A stretch of DNA of 64,000 bases from positions 9,982,001 through 10,046,000 of the forward strand of contig CM075103.1 in assembly GCA_037576195.1 (NCBI GenBank), given 5' to 3'. Under the pieces are notes generated by a model. The model searched no databases and was not told the DNA's origin. It saw only the letters and a program-made list of their open reading frames with translations. Positions 52,146-62,200 of the stretch are shown here, piece after piece (the stretch's first letter is position 1; every line of letters begins with the position of its first letter). The stretch is from Phytoseiulus persimilis. Taxonomy: Eukaryota; Arthropoda; Arachnida; Mesostigmata; Phytoseiidae. A program made the translations under genes and the position numbers.

Positions 52146-52409
52146 CCAGTTCGGGTCTCTGTTGTAGCTGCTCCTGACTCGGCGGGGTGGCAGTCGGGGC
52201 CCGTCGGCCCTGTTTCTCTTGGGAACGGCGTACAGGTCCTGGAGATGGTCCCGGACCTCGGAGCCCGACCCAGTCGGAGAGACGCTGCCGCTGCAGCTAT
52301 CGAGCGAATCTGCGCGGCTTCCCTGGGTCTCCGGCAGGTACAATTGGCTCCTTCGCTTTTCCTCCTTTATCTCTTCTTCTTTGACGAGGTCCAGCAGCTC
52401 CTGGTAGAC
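52146..52409 (-). CDS. Tyrosine-motif adaptor-like protein, penultimate exon
   Basis: An 88-codon phase 0-0 exon with acceptor GTTGCCCCAG at its 5' side and donor CTGG|GTAGGT at its 3' side. It encodes a charged helix (VYQELLDLVKEEEIKEEKRR), then a Ser-rich segment with SVSPTGSGS. Two ligand motifs follow: a tyrosine in the context YAVP, the pYxxP form preferred by Crk-type SH2 domains, and the proline motif PRLPPR, a PxxPxR class II SH3 ligand. These suggest a cytoplasmic docking protein or receptor tail that recruits SH2/SH3 adaptors after tyrosine phosphorylation. Motif preferences are established knowledge; use in this protein is inference. The intron to the last exon is 356 bp. Confidence 0.78.
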
Positions 52410-52800
52410 CTGGGGCAACACAAAAATATTGATCAGACAACAGATCTGGGACCTCGTTCACAATCCACGCACAGCCATGCTAGCTCGTTCCTTCGTCACT
52501 GCTATCGACCGGCTGCTACCCTGCCGCTAACAGTTCTAACCTTTGAACTGTAAATTATCTCAACTCATCCATACAAACGTTTCTTCTCTTCCCATCTACT
52601 CCTGCAAACCATTCCGACGTCCTTCAGCTTTTAAAGGCCGTTCGCTCGTCGACCGCCGACACCACCACCGCGCCACCAACACCACAACAACAGAAAATTG
52701 AACGCTGCGGACATCGGTCGTAAGAGGATGCAACAAAGAACGGTTCCATATCTTCAATGAGTCGTTCCAGAGATCGAGCGACAGAGGAAGTAGAGAATAC

Positions 52801-53013
52801 CTGTTCTCCGGATGCGTACGCGGATGTGACCACGTCGGGCAGGTCGTCTTCTCGGCTGTGGTCTCGGGTTCGAATCTCTTCGTAGATGTCGTGGTAGGGG
52901 TAATCTTCATCCTCCGCGAAACTCTTCTCAGCCGGCAGGGCCGAATCGATGCTGTCTAGCGGCTCGGAGTACTCAGGCTCAACCGGGGTGGCATCCAGGG
53001 GCTCGGAATAATC
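52801..53013 (-). CDS. Tyrosine-motif adaptor-like protein, exon with YSEPLD repeats and YEEI
   Basis: A 71-codon phase 0-0 exon. The acceptor is CGACATTTCAG and the donor is AACAG|GTATTC. It opens with DYSEPLD and repeats EYSEPLD eight residues later. An acidic stretch then leads to YPYHDIYEEI, where IYEEI is the textbook Src-family SH2 ligand (pYEEI). SAYASGEQ follows at the end. Two near-identical Tyr motifs, YEEI here and YAVP in the next exon make a strong case for a phosphotyrosine scaffold. The intron to the next exon is 391 bp. The protein's N-terminal part is encoded to the right of 53013 and is not securely identified. Candidates include a Gab/Dok/SH2-adaptor type protein or a receptor tail; I cannot choose. 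Confidence 0.78.
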
Positions 53014-54093
53014 CTGAAATGTCGAGCTCCGCATAAGATCTCCTGCGGACGAATCTTGCGGGAGTCACGACCATTCCCGTGGGAGTTCGGGATCATTATC
53101 AACCATTATCACAAGCATGAAGAATCCAGGATCAACGACTGGGAATCGTGATCATGATCTTCTCTGCTCATGAGGAAGTGCCCATCGATGCTTGGAATGA
53201 TTTGTTTGTTACCGAAATGATTGTGATCCCGTTGACGGATTCTCCCGCTCGCTTCGATTTCGGTATCTCGGGTATCGAAGGCAGTCCGACAATGCTGTTT
53301 GGCCGCGCTGGCAAACTCGGAGGTTCCGGAATCGGGGTGGAGATCAGAGAGATTGGCCTACGGTTGGAATTCGTCGTTAAAAATACACTTCTCACTCTCA
53401 GCGCTTCCCCAGCTGGTTCTCAGCGCAGAAGAAAGTAGGAGGAGCGCGCTCTCGATTGAGGGCTGTTTCTCGTAGAGGAGAGGCCTACGTGAAGATTTCT
53501 ATTCTCCAGTGGAGAACCTACCAGGTAGCAGCGTGATAGGTTACTGCACTTTGATCTCTAGAATACAAGAGCGAGAATCACGCAGGGAATTTTGTGAGTC
53601 TGAAGCACAGTGCGGAACGAGAGCGAAAAACCTCCGATCCATGAATAGCCGAAAGTGCTGGATCATCCATCATGAGCACGCTGTGGTCAACTACGTAATC
53701 GCTCACCTGGCACCGTTTCCGTTATTGGTATTCCTGGGCAAGGTGCCCAGGGGAGGGAGATCATCTTGCTTTTTGGTGCATGATATGATTGAAGTTGTCG
53801 ACGAGGATCGGGTCAGTCCGAACGGGCCCTTCGTCGACGGCACCACCGTGATGTCATGTGACCGGCGATGCCTGGAACAATGATTCTCAGCGATTTTTCT
53901 CATGCCAATGCCGCAGCATTGAGTTGATGCCGAATTATGAAACAGACCCAGGCCCGCAGGCCTCTCACTCGCGAAACAGCTCGCGTGGTTCCGATCTGAT
54001 AGATCCGGCAGATGCTAATCCCGAGTCCATGATTGTTATTCGAATTCTCCCGGTGAACGAAGTGATTCGTCGAACCGAAGTTTCCACGATCAA

Positions 54094-54105
54094 CCCCCCC
54101 CCCCC
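54094..54105. repeat. Run of twelve C
   Basis: A C homopolymer inside an otherwise mixed sequence. It interrupts any reading frame through this point and is prone to length error in sequencing. Confidence 0.85.
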
Positions 54106-55286
54106 TTCTGATAAATTCAGATTGGTTTCCACTGTCGAAGCATTCTTCTCGGAGTTTGAGTTCTGGTTCTTGGTTGGAATCTGAGAGTCTCCGGAGTTCA
54201 ACGAGTCCTGGATCGCGTCACGTCGCTCACTTGTCCAGTGTGCGAATATACCGATTGGGAACCTTCGCAATCCAGGATAAAGCCATGCCAATGTTCTCGA
54301 ACCAAACAACAGTGTTCAGCAGTGGCGAGACAACGCCCGGGACGGAAAGAGTTCTCTTTGGATAAATCAAGTTTCCTCATTTTTTCATGCCGTGTCCAGA
54401 AGCAGCAAAAACTGATCCGAATAGAACAAAAGGGCTCCGAGGAATCAAGGTCGCCGTGAGCGCCTTTCTCCGCTGCTGGGATCGTTTGAACTGTTTTTAC
54501 GCGAAACGCCAGAAAGTTCCCAATGAAACCGAATAAAAGAGCTGAATTGAAGCGTGAGTGGATATTTCAACCCGTCATGAATGGTTCGAAACGATGAAAG
54601 TCCCCCTTGAACACGTGTGTACCTCAGGACAGCATGCGAAAGAGTAATATCCAGTCATTCCTTAACACCGCCTAGGAGAAGCCTCGAGCCGCGCCGGAGC
54701 GTTTTGCAAACTATCCATGCAGCGAGGGCCCGTGCCCGTCTCGGGAAACACTGATAATTCACAGCAATGGGGCTATCCGCTAAGAGACCCTCTGTAGATC
54801 CTCCCGTGAGAGACGAATCGTGGAGGAGGCAGCGGCTCAGATCACGTGTCAACTTCATGACTTGGGCTGTCCCAGACGTTTTCTATTTCCAAGATGCAGA
54901 TCAGACGTGAAGAAACCACATCGGGCCGAGCTGCTGCCGTTGGTTCTCCAAAGCCATAAAATATCAAAATGATTGTCGCTTTGGGATTCTTCATTCAATT
55001 CCTTCGCGGGCTCATGGCAGTGGGCAAGTGAGAGTGAATCATTCTCACTTCTGCTCATCGGGCGGATTCGTCGGGCTCATCGGGACGTCTCTGTCATCGC
55101 GTCTAGCGCAGCAGGGGCTTCAGTGAGCATGGCCAGGGAGTTTCCGCCGATTGCGCGAGCTACCGTGGAGCGGTCGGAGGATTTTTCCAACCTGTTCCTA
55201 CTTAGAAACGGGAGAAGCCAGCGTGTCCCTCTGCCTGTCCCACCGTACGTCAGCCTCCCGTACCTCCTGCGATTTCCGGTCATCCT

Positions 55287-55321
55287 GTCATCAGGGTTGC
55301 GTCATTCGCAACCCTGATGAC
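55287..55321. repeat. Perfect 15-bp inverted repeat with 5-base loop
   Basis: GTCATCAGGGTTGCG, loop TCATT, then its exact reverse complement CGCAACCCTGATGAC. Fifteen perfect base pairs around a five-base loop is far beyond chance for a window this size. It lies in non-coding DNA within the presumed intron or 5' region of the minus-strand adaptor gene. It could be the remains of a small inverted-repeat transposon, a hairpin RNA precursor or a cruciform site. The stem is shorter than the roughly 22-bp duplex of a typical miRNA hairpin, and the flanks do not clearly extend the pairing. Confidence 0.95.
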
Positions 55322-55791
55322 ACCAATCTCCCATTCATTGGTTCAACGGCTGCTGGTTGCCTAGCTGACTAAGTGACTAGTGCGCGTCTGATGTATAACG
55401 TAAATTTCGGCCGAATGAAAGGCCTTCCGCTCGCGATCGCCGCCATTGTGTGATGCGATATTGGCCAATACATGAATCTATATTTCTTTTGGAAATCTCC
55501 GGCTGCTTCCTCCGGGTCATTCTCATCCAGTTTCACCCGCTCCCATCTTAGCTTCCCACTTCGTGAATAGACAGGACACGGATAGATTTCCGCCACCGCA
55601 TCCCGTCAATCCTGAATGTTTCAGAGTATTATTCCCCACTTGACCAAAGACCAGGGCCCGGAAACTCATGCACCTTCTCGGAATCATCCCCTCATTCCGA
55701 TCAATCGAACTCTCACAATTTGATTACTGAGAAGTGGATATCTCTCGAGGCCTACTAATAACCCCATGGAAATTTTGGGTTCAACTCTTAC

Positions 55792-55875
55792 CTTAGGATG
55801 AGACAGTTTTTGAAAATGTCGAACATGCACATCATTTTTCACACATATCTGGGAGAAGATGTCGACCCCGAATCC
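55792..55875 (-). CDS. Candidate upstream exon of the adaptor gene (weak)
   Basis: On the minus strand a TATTGCAG acceptor, an open 28-codon segment and a strong donor CTAAG|GTAAGAG line up, with phase 0 at both ends. It could therefore be spliced directly to the YSEPLD exon at 53013. A second acceptor, TTCTCCCAG, would shorten it to 19 codons, also in phase 0. The residues ICVKNDVHVRHFQKL loosely recall the beta-C/beta-D strands of an SH2 domain, but no FLVRES-like segment was found upstream. The same DNA also reads well on the plus strand from an ATG at 55798 after a CTTACCTTAG acceptor. Treat as a hypothesis. Confidence 0.2.
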
Positions 55876-58787
55876 CTGCAATACATGGAGGCTGGGTTGT
55901 TAGAAAAGTGGGACTCACAACGCTCTCGAGTCTGGGCGGGTACCGTGATTCTCAGGCTCCATCGACGAACCTGGGCTCGTACGGCTGGGCTCAACGCCCG
56001 GTCTCGCTTCCCAGACAGCGATAATGGAATCGCCTGACAGAGCACACAGTAGGCCCCGAATGAGCCACACTCGCGTCCTGGCCTCATCGTGATGTAATGT
56101 TTCTAGGTCGCGTTCTCTCTTAATTCGACTTTCGTTTTCAGCGCAACTGCCGATGGTATTGCAGTTGATTCACCGAACGGAAACAAAGCAAGCAGTCACG
56201 AAACAGTAATCATTGCCATAGGAGCTTCCCGAAGTTGGCGCCTCATGTGGGCCCAGCACAGTCAGATGACACTCTAGTCGGGGCTAGATCGACCGTCACG
56301 CTCCCCGACTTCGTCCTTAGTGCCGGCGGACCTGAACGCGCGGCGTCGCTCCCAGTAAAGCGTGGATCACTAATCACGTTCGAAGTATGCCAATGCCGTT
56401 AAGTAAATATCTTTCCGGTAGACGCCGCGTCCGCCCGCTGTAAATAAACCGTACCCGATGCCGTCATCCGAGATAACGAGCGTGCAACGCTGCTAGAGGT
56501 TGCCTGTTCATAAAATTACATTCCGGCAGCGTTCATGCGTTCGCTCAAGTTTCCGTGTTGCTAGCTGCGGCTGCCTTCGTGTATCACGACGAATCTGAAA
56601 TCCTCGCACGCTTTATCCCCAAAAGTGAACTCTTCCAGATCCTCGAGACCCGATGCGTTTTCTCTCCATGCCTGAAGAGCGCGAGGAGGAAGTTTCTGAA
56701 GAACATTAATTGCTCCGAGGAGTGATTGGAAATCCCAAACTCGCCGGCAGAATATTTCGAGATAAGAATTAGGAACGAGGGGGAATCAGGCCCTGGATTT
56801 ATCGAATATCGGATCGACGCGATAACCGGAGGAGCTGCGCGGTATGCACCAAACGTGCACATACGGCTTGACACCTGGGGAATTAGGCATGGTAACTGGG
56901 CATACGGTGTCTGCACTCCCGAATTCCGCAGCCGGGTAGCCGCTCAGGCCTGACTCCCTGGCCTCCGTTTCTCAATTCCGTAGTATTTAAAAATGAAACG
57001 GGGTTTCTTTTCTCACTGGCTCTCGGACTTATTTCGGAAATCTCAAGTGATGATGCGGAACAGTGGATAGTCGTTCCGACTTCGAGATCGGCGTCCGCTC
57101 GGGCTGCTTGCATGTCTTCGATACGGGAGCAACCCACGTTTTTAGCTGTCCTATCGATCTGCGCAAAGTGTCAACATTGGTGGACCGATTAGACGGTTGG
57201 ACCTTACCTCTGGGAGTAGTGTACACTGATCATCATGCATGCCCTCATTATCGCCATCAGCAAACGAGCCGCCAGCCCCTGGACCCACACGGGGGTGAAT
57301 CTCTCAAAGATCAACGGTTAGAAGCGTCCGGCTTCAATGGAACGATTGCGTATAATCGGCCGACAATAGAAACTCTCAACTGTGTTATGATGGCGGTATT
57401 GCCAACCAGCCAGACAGTCGGCCGCTCGGCCAGCCATCCAGGCTTCCACACGACGAGGGCCCACATTAAATGCCTTGATTAGAGCAGAGCCGCCATCCAG
57501 CCGGCCAGCGGGCCAGTGAGCCGGTAGCGATGGATCCGTTAAGTTTGTCGTCGCAGCGGGTCAGGGTCGTCAAGCATCAACGAATGGTCCATCCTCCCAA
57601 TACTAGGACTGGCCTCTGGCTGACTGACAGACTACGCGTGGGCAGCATCATGATTTGAATCGAGCTCTGAAAATTCAGCGAAATGCTCACGTTTCCCGCT
57701 GGATTCAATGCACCAGTTGTGGGCTGGCGCTCCTGGTGGATCGCGGCCTTGCGTAACCAGGGCGGAATCGTCTTTGGTCTACGTCATGATCAAAGACCGC
57801 ATCTGGCAGCGCGGACCACAGACAGTAGCGGCGGCAACGGAGATCGCTGCGAGCCGAATTTCGTAGATGCTCTTGGGCTCGGCTCAGAAAATCCCCAAAT
57901 AGCCGAACACCGGCGTGCCAATTCTCGATTGTCAGCCTGAACGAATTCCACCACATCCAGAATTTTCTCGTTTCGGGTCGGAAACGCTCGGAGCTGAGTG
58001 AGATCGGCGGTTCCTTGTCGTTCATTGAGCGACCAGAATTTCACAATCATTATTCACGGTGAACAGCGTTGCGAGATCAGAGCATCCTGCACCCAAGGAC
58101 CCGTTTGGAACTTCTTGACCGACGGGCTGACAATGAGCTTGCGCTTGTTTGTTTGATGCGCTGCCGTCACATTGGCAAGGATTCCGAATCACGTTCACTC
58201 TCTGCGATCAGAACTCGCCACAGTAGGCCCTGTGAGCGAGTTCGAACGCATTCAGATGAGTACAGTAGATAGCGGCTCTCTGATCTATGTCGAAAGGAGC
58301 TTGAGGACCTCCGAGAAATCCAATCGGACACGGAGGGCCGCGGACTTGCGCTCAGAAGCGCTCTCCCTGATATTTTGAGCTAAATAACGCTTCATTGTAT
58401 CACGAAAGCAGGAGCATCGCAACCCAGCTCGCCAAGAGAGAAAAAAAGACGAACGCTCGATGAACGGGCTGGGTTGCTGTTTTCTAGCGATTATTTTGAG
58501 CGGTTTCCTCGTTATTGCTCGTCTCGGGGATGAAGTACGAAGATGACTCGCTCCGGAGATACACCCCACTTAAGCCAAATGAATGTACTGGGCATGAAGA
58601 AACTTTCCGGCTGTAGACGTTCAGCATCGAGCGAAAGTTTAGCGCCCGACTATGAACGTGATCGACCTAAAGTCGCGTTCGACCTCTCTCACCTTTGACT
58701 GAAATAACACTTGACTGTAGCCTTGACCATGATCGACTCGATCATATTCAGTCAAATGTTTTGTTTATCGATTTTGCACGATTCCAG

Positions 58788-58849
58788 TGCATCAGCTCCA
58801 AGCTCAACTGAAGAGGATGCAGCTCAGCATGCCGCGCAATATCTTCAAG
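58788..58849 (+). CDS. Candidate internal exon of a small protein, possibly borealin-like
   Basis: A 62-base segment sits between a strong acceptor (GCACGATTCCAG) and a strong donor (TTCAAG|GTACGCG). Read with two bases completing an upstream codon, it gives HQLQAQLKRMQLSMPRNIFK and ends in phase 0. That matches the phase of the next exon at 59019. A basic-amphipathic helix followed by a 'MP-R' turn resembles the part of borealin (chromosomal passenger complex subunit) around its LPK motif. Another frame of the same segment is also open, so the call depends on the join to the next exon. The upstream exon is not identified; a nearby ATG frame starting MTRSGDTPHLSQ around 58543 is one possibility. 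Confidence 0.38.
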
Positions 58850-59018
58850 GTACGCGTGAATTTTGAGTTCCGGTACATCAAAACTGCTCGTCACGCCTGA
58901 ACGGCACGTGACGGAGGTGATAGCGAAGCCGGACCCGACACGGCCTCCGCTGTGACTCATTAAGTTGCGGAGCCCCGGACGAACGCGACTATGTACGTCA
59001 ACTCACAGTTCTGAACAG

Positions 59019-59213
59019 ATATTCGCCTTGGGTGATTGGAATGAAAAACTCATTGACCTGATGGGTGAACAAGAAGTTTCTCGTAAAGCTCTTCCCGACG
59101 AGACCCTGGTTGAAGTTTTCAGAAAAATCCAGAAGCAGGATTCTCTGGTCGAAGAGGAGACTCTCCGGGTGAAGTTTAATCCTTCGCCGAAAAAAACAGC
59201 ACGAAGAACCTGA
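59019..59213 (+). CDS. Candidate terminal exon of a small protein, possibly borealin-like
   Basis: Sixty-four codons to a TGA, entered in phase 0 after a CTGAACAG acceptor. The product starts IFALGDWNEKLIDLMGEQEV, has a charged middle and ends NPSPKKTARRT, a basic Ser/Pro tail. FALG after a helix plus a basic Pro/Thr tail recalls borealin's 'DYFALGG' region, but the spacing differs and the match is short. Composition is normal for a soluble protein, and antisense frames here look like shadows. A GTGAAGTT sequence inside the exon (after EETLR) could act as an alternative donor and extend the protein into downstream exons. If real, the intron is 169 bp. Coding status is more likely than the family name. 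Confidence 0.42.
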   Translation: MFALGDWNEKLIDLMGEQEVSRKALPDETLVEVFRKIQKQDSLVEEETLRVKFNPSPKKTARRT

Positions 59214-62200
59214 GCCCAAGCATTTCGTCGCTCCATCGGACAATGTGTGAAAAGTCCCCGAAAGCGTGCCGAGAGGCTTTAACGATAGCAGCAATACTTG
59301 ACACCTTGTTCAGTCTTCGATCTGGAGGAGAAAAAAAAATCGTACCGAAGATTATTCGCTCAGAGAAGTTCCAACTTGACCCGCGACGCGAAATGAGTGA
59401 ATTCAGAGACAGCGTTTGTAATTTCACAGAGAGAACTGGCTGCCGGCATTGTCTGGGATTAATCCCGCGTTTCCGACTGTGACTCATGCTCTGTCAACAT
59501 TCTACTGCGGACAATCTTGGAGCAGTCGTTCGATTCCCGAGTTGGAACAGCTGTCCCTGGCATAGCGAGCACGTTTGGCCAGTACACTGACGTCGTCGCC
59601 GAAATGCACTCCATGCTCCGAGCGGACAACGAATGAGCGCGGTCACGAGCAGGCGTTACCCAAAAATTCGACCTTTTCCCTCGAGGGATGGTTGATCGAG
59701 GCAGCTCGGGAGGAAGGAAAATGAGACGAATCACTCGGAAATTCTCCAGCGTGAGGAAAGGCAACTCGAACCATTCCTTCTGTCCCACAATTATATTTTA
59801 ACGGTTTCCCGCGAAGTTCCCAGTACGCGACGTAGGTCGGAGCCAAGTTGTCGACAGCTGCTGCTTGAGGAACCCTCACGGCTGGAATTCGGAAGTATAA
59901 AACAAAAGCCGACGTGCTGTGTCCACGGAAAACGATCAACAGCAGAATCCCAAGGCCGCCGATCGGGACTCTGAACCAATCAACAGACCAGCCCAATAAC
60001 AGAGACAGAGCCGCATCGCAAGCGAACGAACACAGCACTTGCAGACAAGCGGAGGTGATCAACGCCTTCCGACAGTTCGGGGCAACGGATGAACGAATGA
60101 GAGAGGAACGAGCGGAGTCCGGCTTTCCTCCGAACTCCGAGGCGCTGAAATTGGATCCGTCGACCGGACCGAAGTTTGACTTTGCTTAGCGCAGATTCTG
60201 AACCGGATTCCACGAAGCGGTTCCTGCGAGATCGTTTGTCCGCTCTACTCATCCTCACATCGTAGACCGGACGAAAGGGTGAGGAATTCCGCAACCCTAG
60301 GGTCTGATCGACAGCGAGCAAGAAGAAGCGAAGATCAAGAGGGTTAGGATGCGCATGCGATCAAATTCAGTCAGGCCACGAGTTAATGAATAGAATCCGG
60401 ATAACGGTGGATGAACGCCGAATTCTTTGCGACGCAGTCGTCATCGGAGCTGTAATAGGGGTCACCAGAAGGTCGCATGCTTCCTAAAACTTTTGTTCAT
60501 CCGATCCTTCATTCTGCCTCTCCCGCAGAAAGACCGGCCGGCCAGCGACGAGCGGCATTCACGCGGAATCAACGGCGGTCAGTTTTTCTACGACAACCGC
60601 GAGCCGATATCCGACACGGGACGCCATCGGTTCCAGAGCGGAATCGACCGTCTAAAAACTCGAGAAGATTCGAACATTTTTCCCGCTCTCAAACCCTGTC
60701 GTTGTTCGACGACCCGCCGGGCGGCTCAGCGCGAGCTGATGGTCATAGTTCGATGGTACAGCGTGGTTTTTGATTCCGTTTTCGGCTATGAAAACGCTAT
60801 GAATAGTGTCTGGGGTGAGAAGCCGCGAAATGCGGGGCGCGGGAATCCACTAAGAAATCGCTGAAATATCTTGCCCGCAACGGCCCTCGATATTGAATGA
60901 ATCCCAAATCTTTCTTCGCGTCGAATCGTGTCAAAACAGGAGGCCAGAGCCGGCCTGCAATCGATGCCCGAATGAATTGAGAGATTCATTGCGGAGCTGA
61001 GAACGAAATCGACGGAGAGCGTGATGAGTTTGACCAAGTCATCCCTGGATTTGAACAGGATGCTTTTCGCACGGCAACTCACCTCTCCGAGTTCGGCCTT
61101 TCTCGTTGAGGCGGTGGTCGAGATCGTGGAGCTGATTCGGCGAACAGCAAACCGATTACGTTGACAAATGAAGAAAACCAAATCACACAGCGGGAACGGT
61201 TCGCGCGCTTCACTCACAGGCCCCGAGCTCCCTCACTCGTTTCCTCGCGCACTTGGGATGCGTCTGAACTAGTTTAATCGATCGCCGCTTCGAATCCAGG
61301 TATATTGTGTGCGAGAAATCCACTCAGCATCAAAGGAATCCCGACTGGCCTCAAGGCACTTCAAGTACCTCTGGAACACACTACACACACTCGATCCACA
61401 GTTACGTGCTGGGGAGCGTCTCCGCCGGCGCGGCCTGACCGCACGCTGCGGAATGCCGATCAGGCACAGAGAAGGCCAACAGTCAGATCTGCCGGCAGGC
61501 TCGAGGCAGGCGAACTGACTGAATGGGCAACAGCAGCGGTTCGTGGAAGCGCTGCGCGCGCGATACAACGGAGGCTCCTTTGACGATCGCCGGTCGGTCG
61601 GTCCGACGCCGGCTGCTTGGCCCACCAACTCACTCACTGCTATAGGAAAGAGTGCAAACACTCAACCGGCAGCGAATCAGTCAGACAGACTAGCCGACGG
61701 CTTGACTGTCAGGCCTCTCATTAGGCAGAGCTGCTGCGAACGATACCGAAGACGTACGTTTATCGCGGACGATCGGGTATTCCCCCAGCGACGATCATTG
61801 GAGGGGGGGGGGGAGCAATCCTCCTCTGGAAATTAGTGAAAATTGTAACGAGAGCCCGCGAAATCTCGCAGGAACCTGCAGCGCGAGGAAGGCGCGAATT
61901 CACTCGCTGCGCACTTGAGGGAGGAGACGACAGAGCATCGATGTTCATCATTGGTCGCAACAGCAGACTTTGGATGACCCAGTTGACAAATCAATCAGAC
62001 GCTTCATATGGCTTAGGGCTACCGCAAGTCGGGCGGGTGGTCGCTCGACCGATCAACTGGACGAACCGGTAAACTCTTATCTAATTATTGAACACACCAG
62101 TCAGCAGCGTGAAGCTCGTCTCGGCAGTCGGATCGATCCATGCACCGACGGACCGGACACGGACGTTTACGGAGTCAGAGCCGCTATCACAAGGCCTCGA

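Larger units (their letters stand above)
53014..58787. other. Unresolved region, probably holding 5' exons of the adaptor gene
   Basis: No ORF here carries a recognisable domain. It contains a run of twelve C (54094-54105), a perfect 15-bp hairpin (55287-55321), and splice-site-flanked open segments that can be read on either strand around 55790-56240. A minus-strand frame with ATG at 58050 (57790-58050, 86 codons, beginning MIVKFWSLNERQGTAD) has an ordinary protein-like composition and could be an N-terminal exon of the minus-strand gene, but nothing proves it. A candidate minus donor CAGAG|GTAAGG lies at 57207. Confidence 0.45.
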
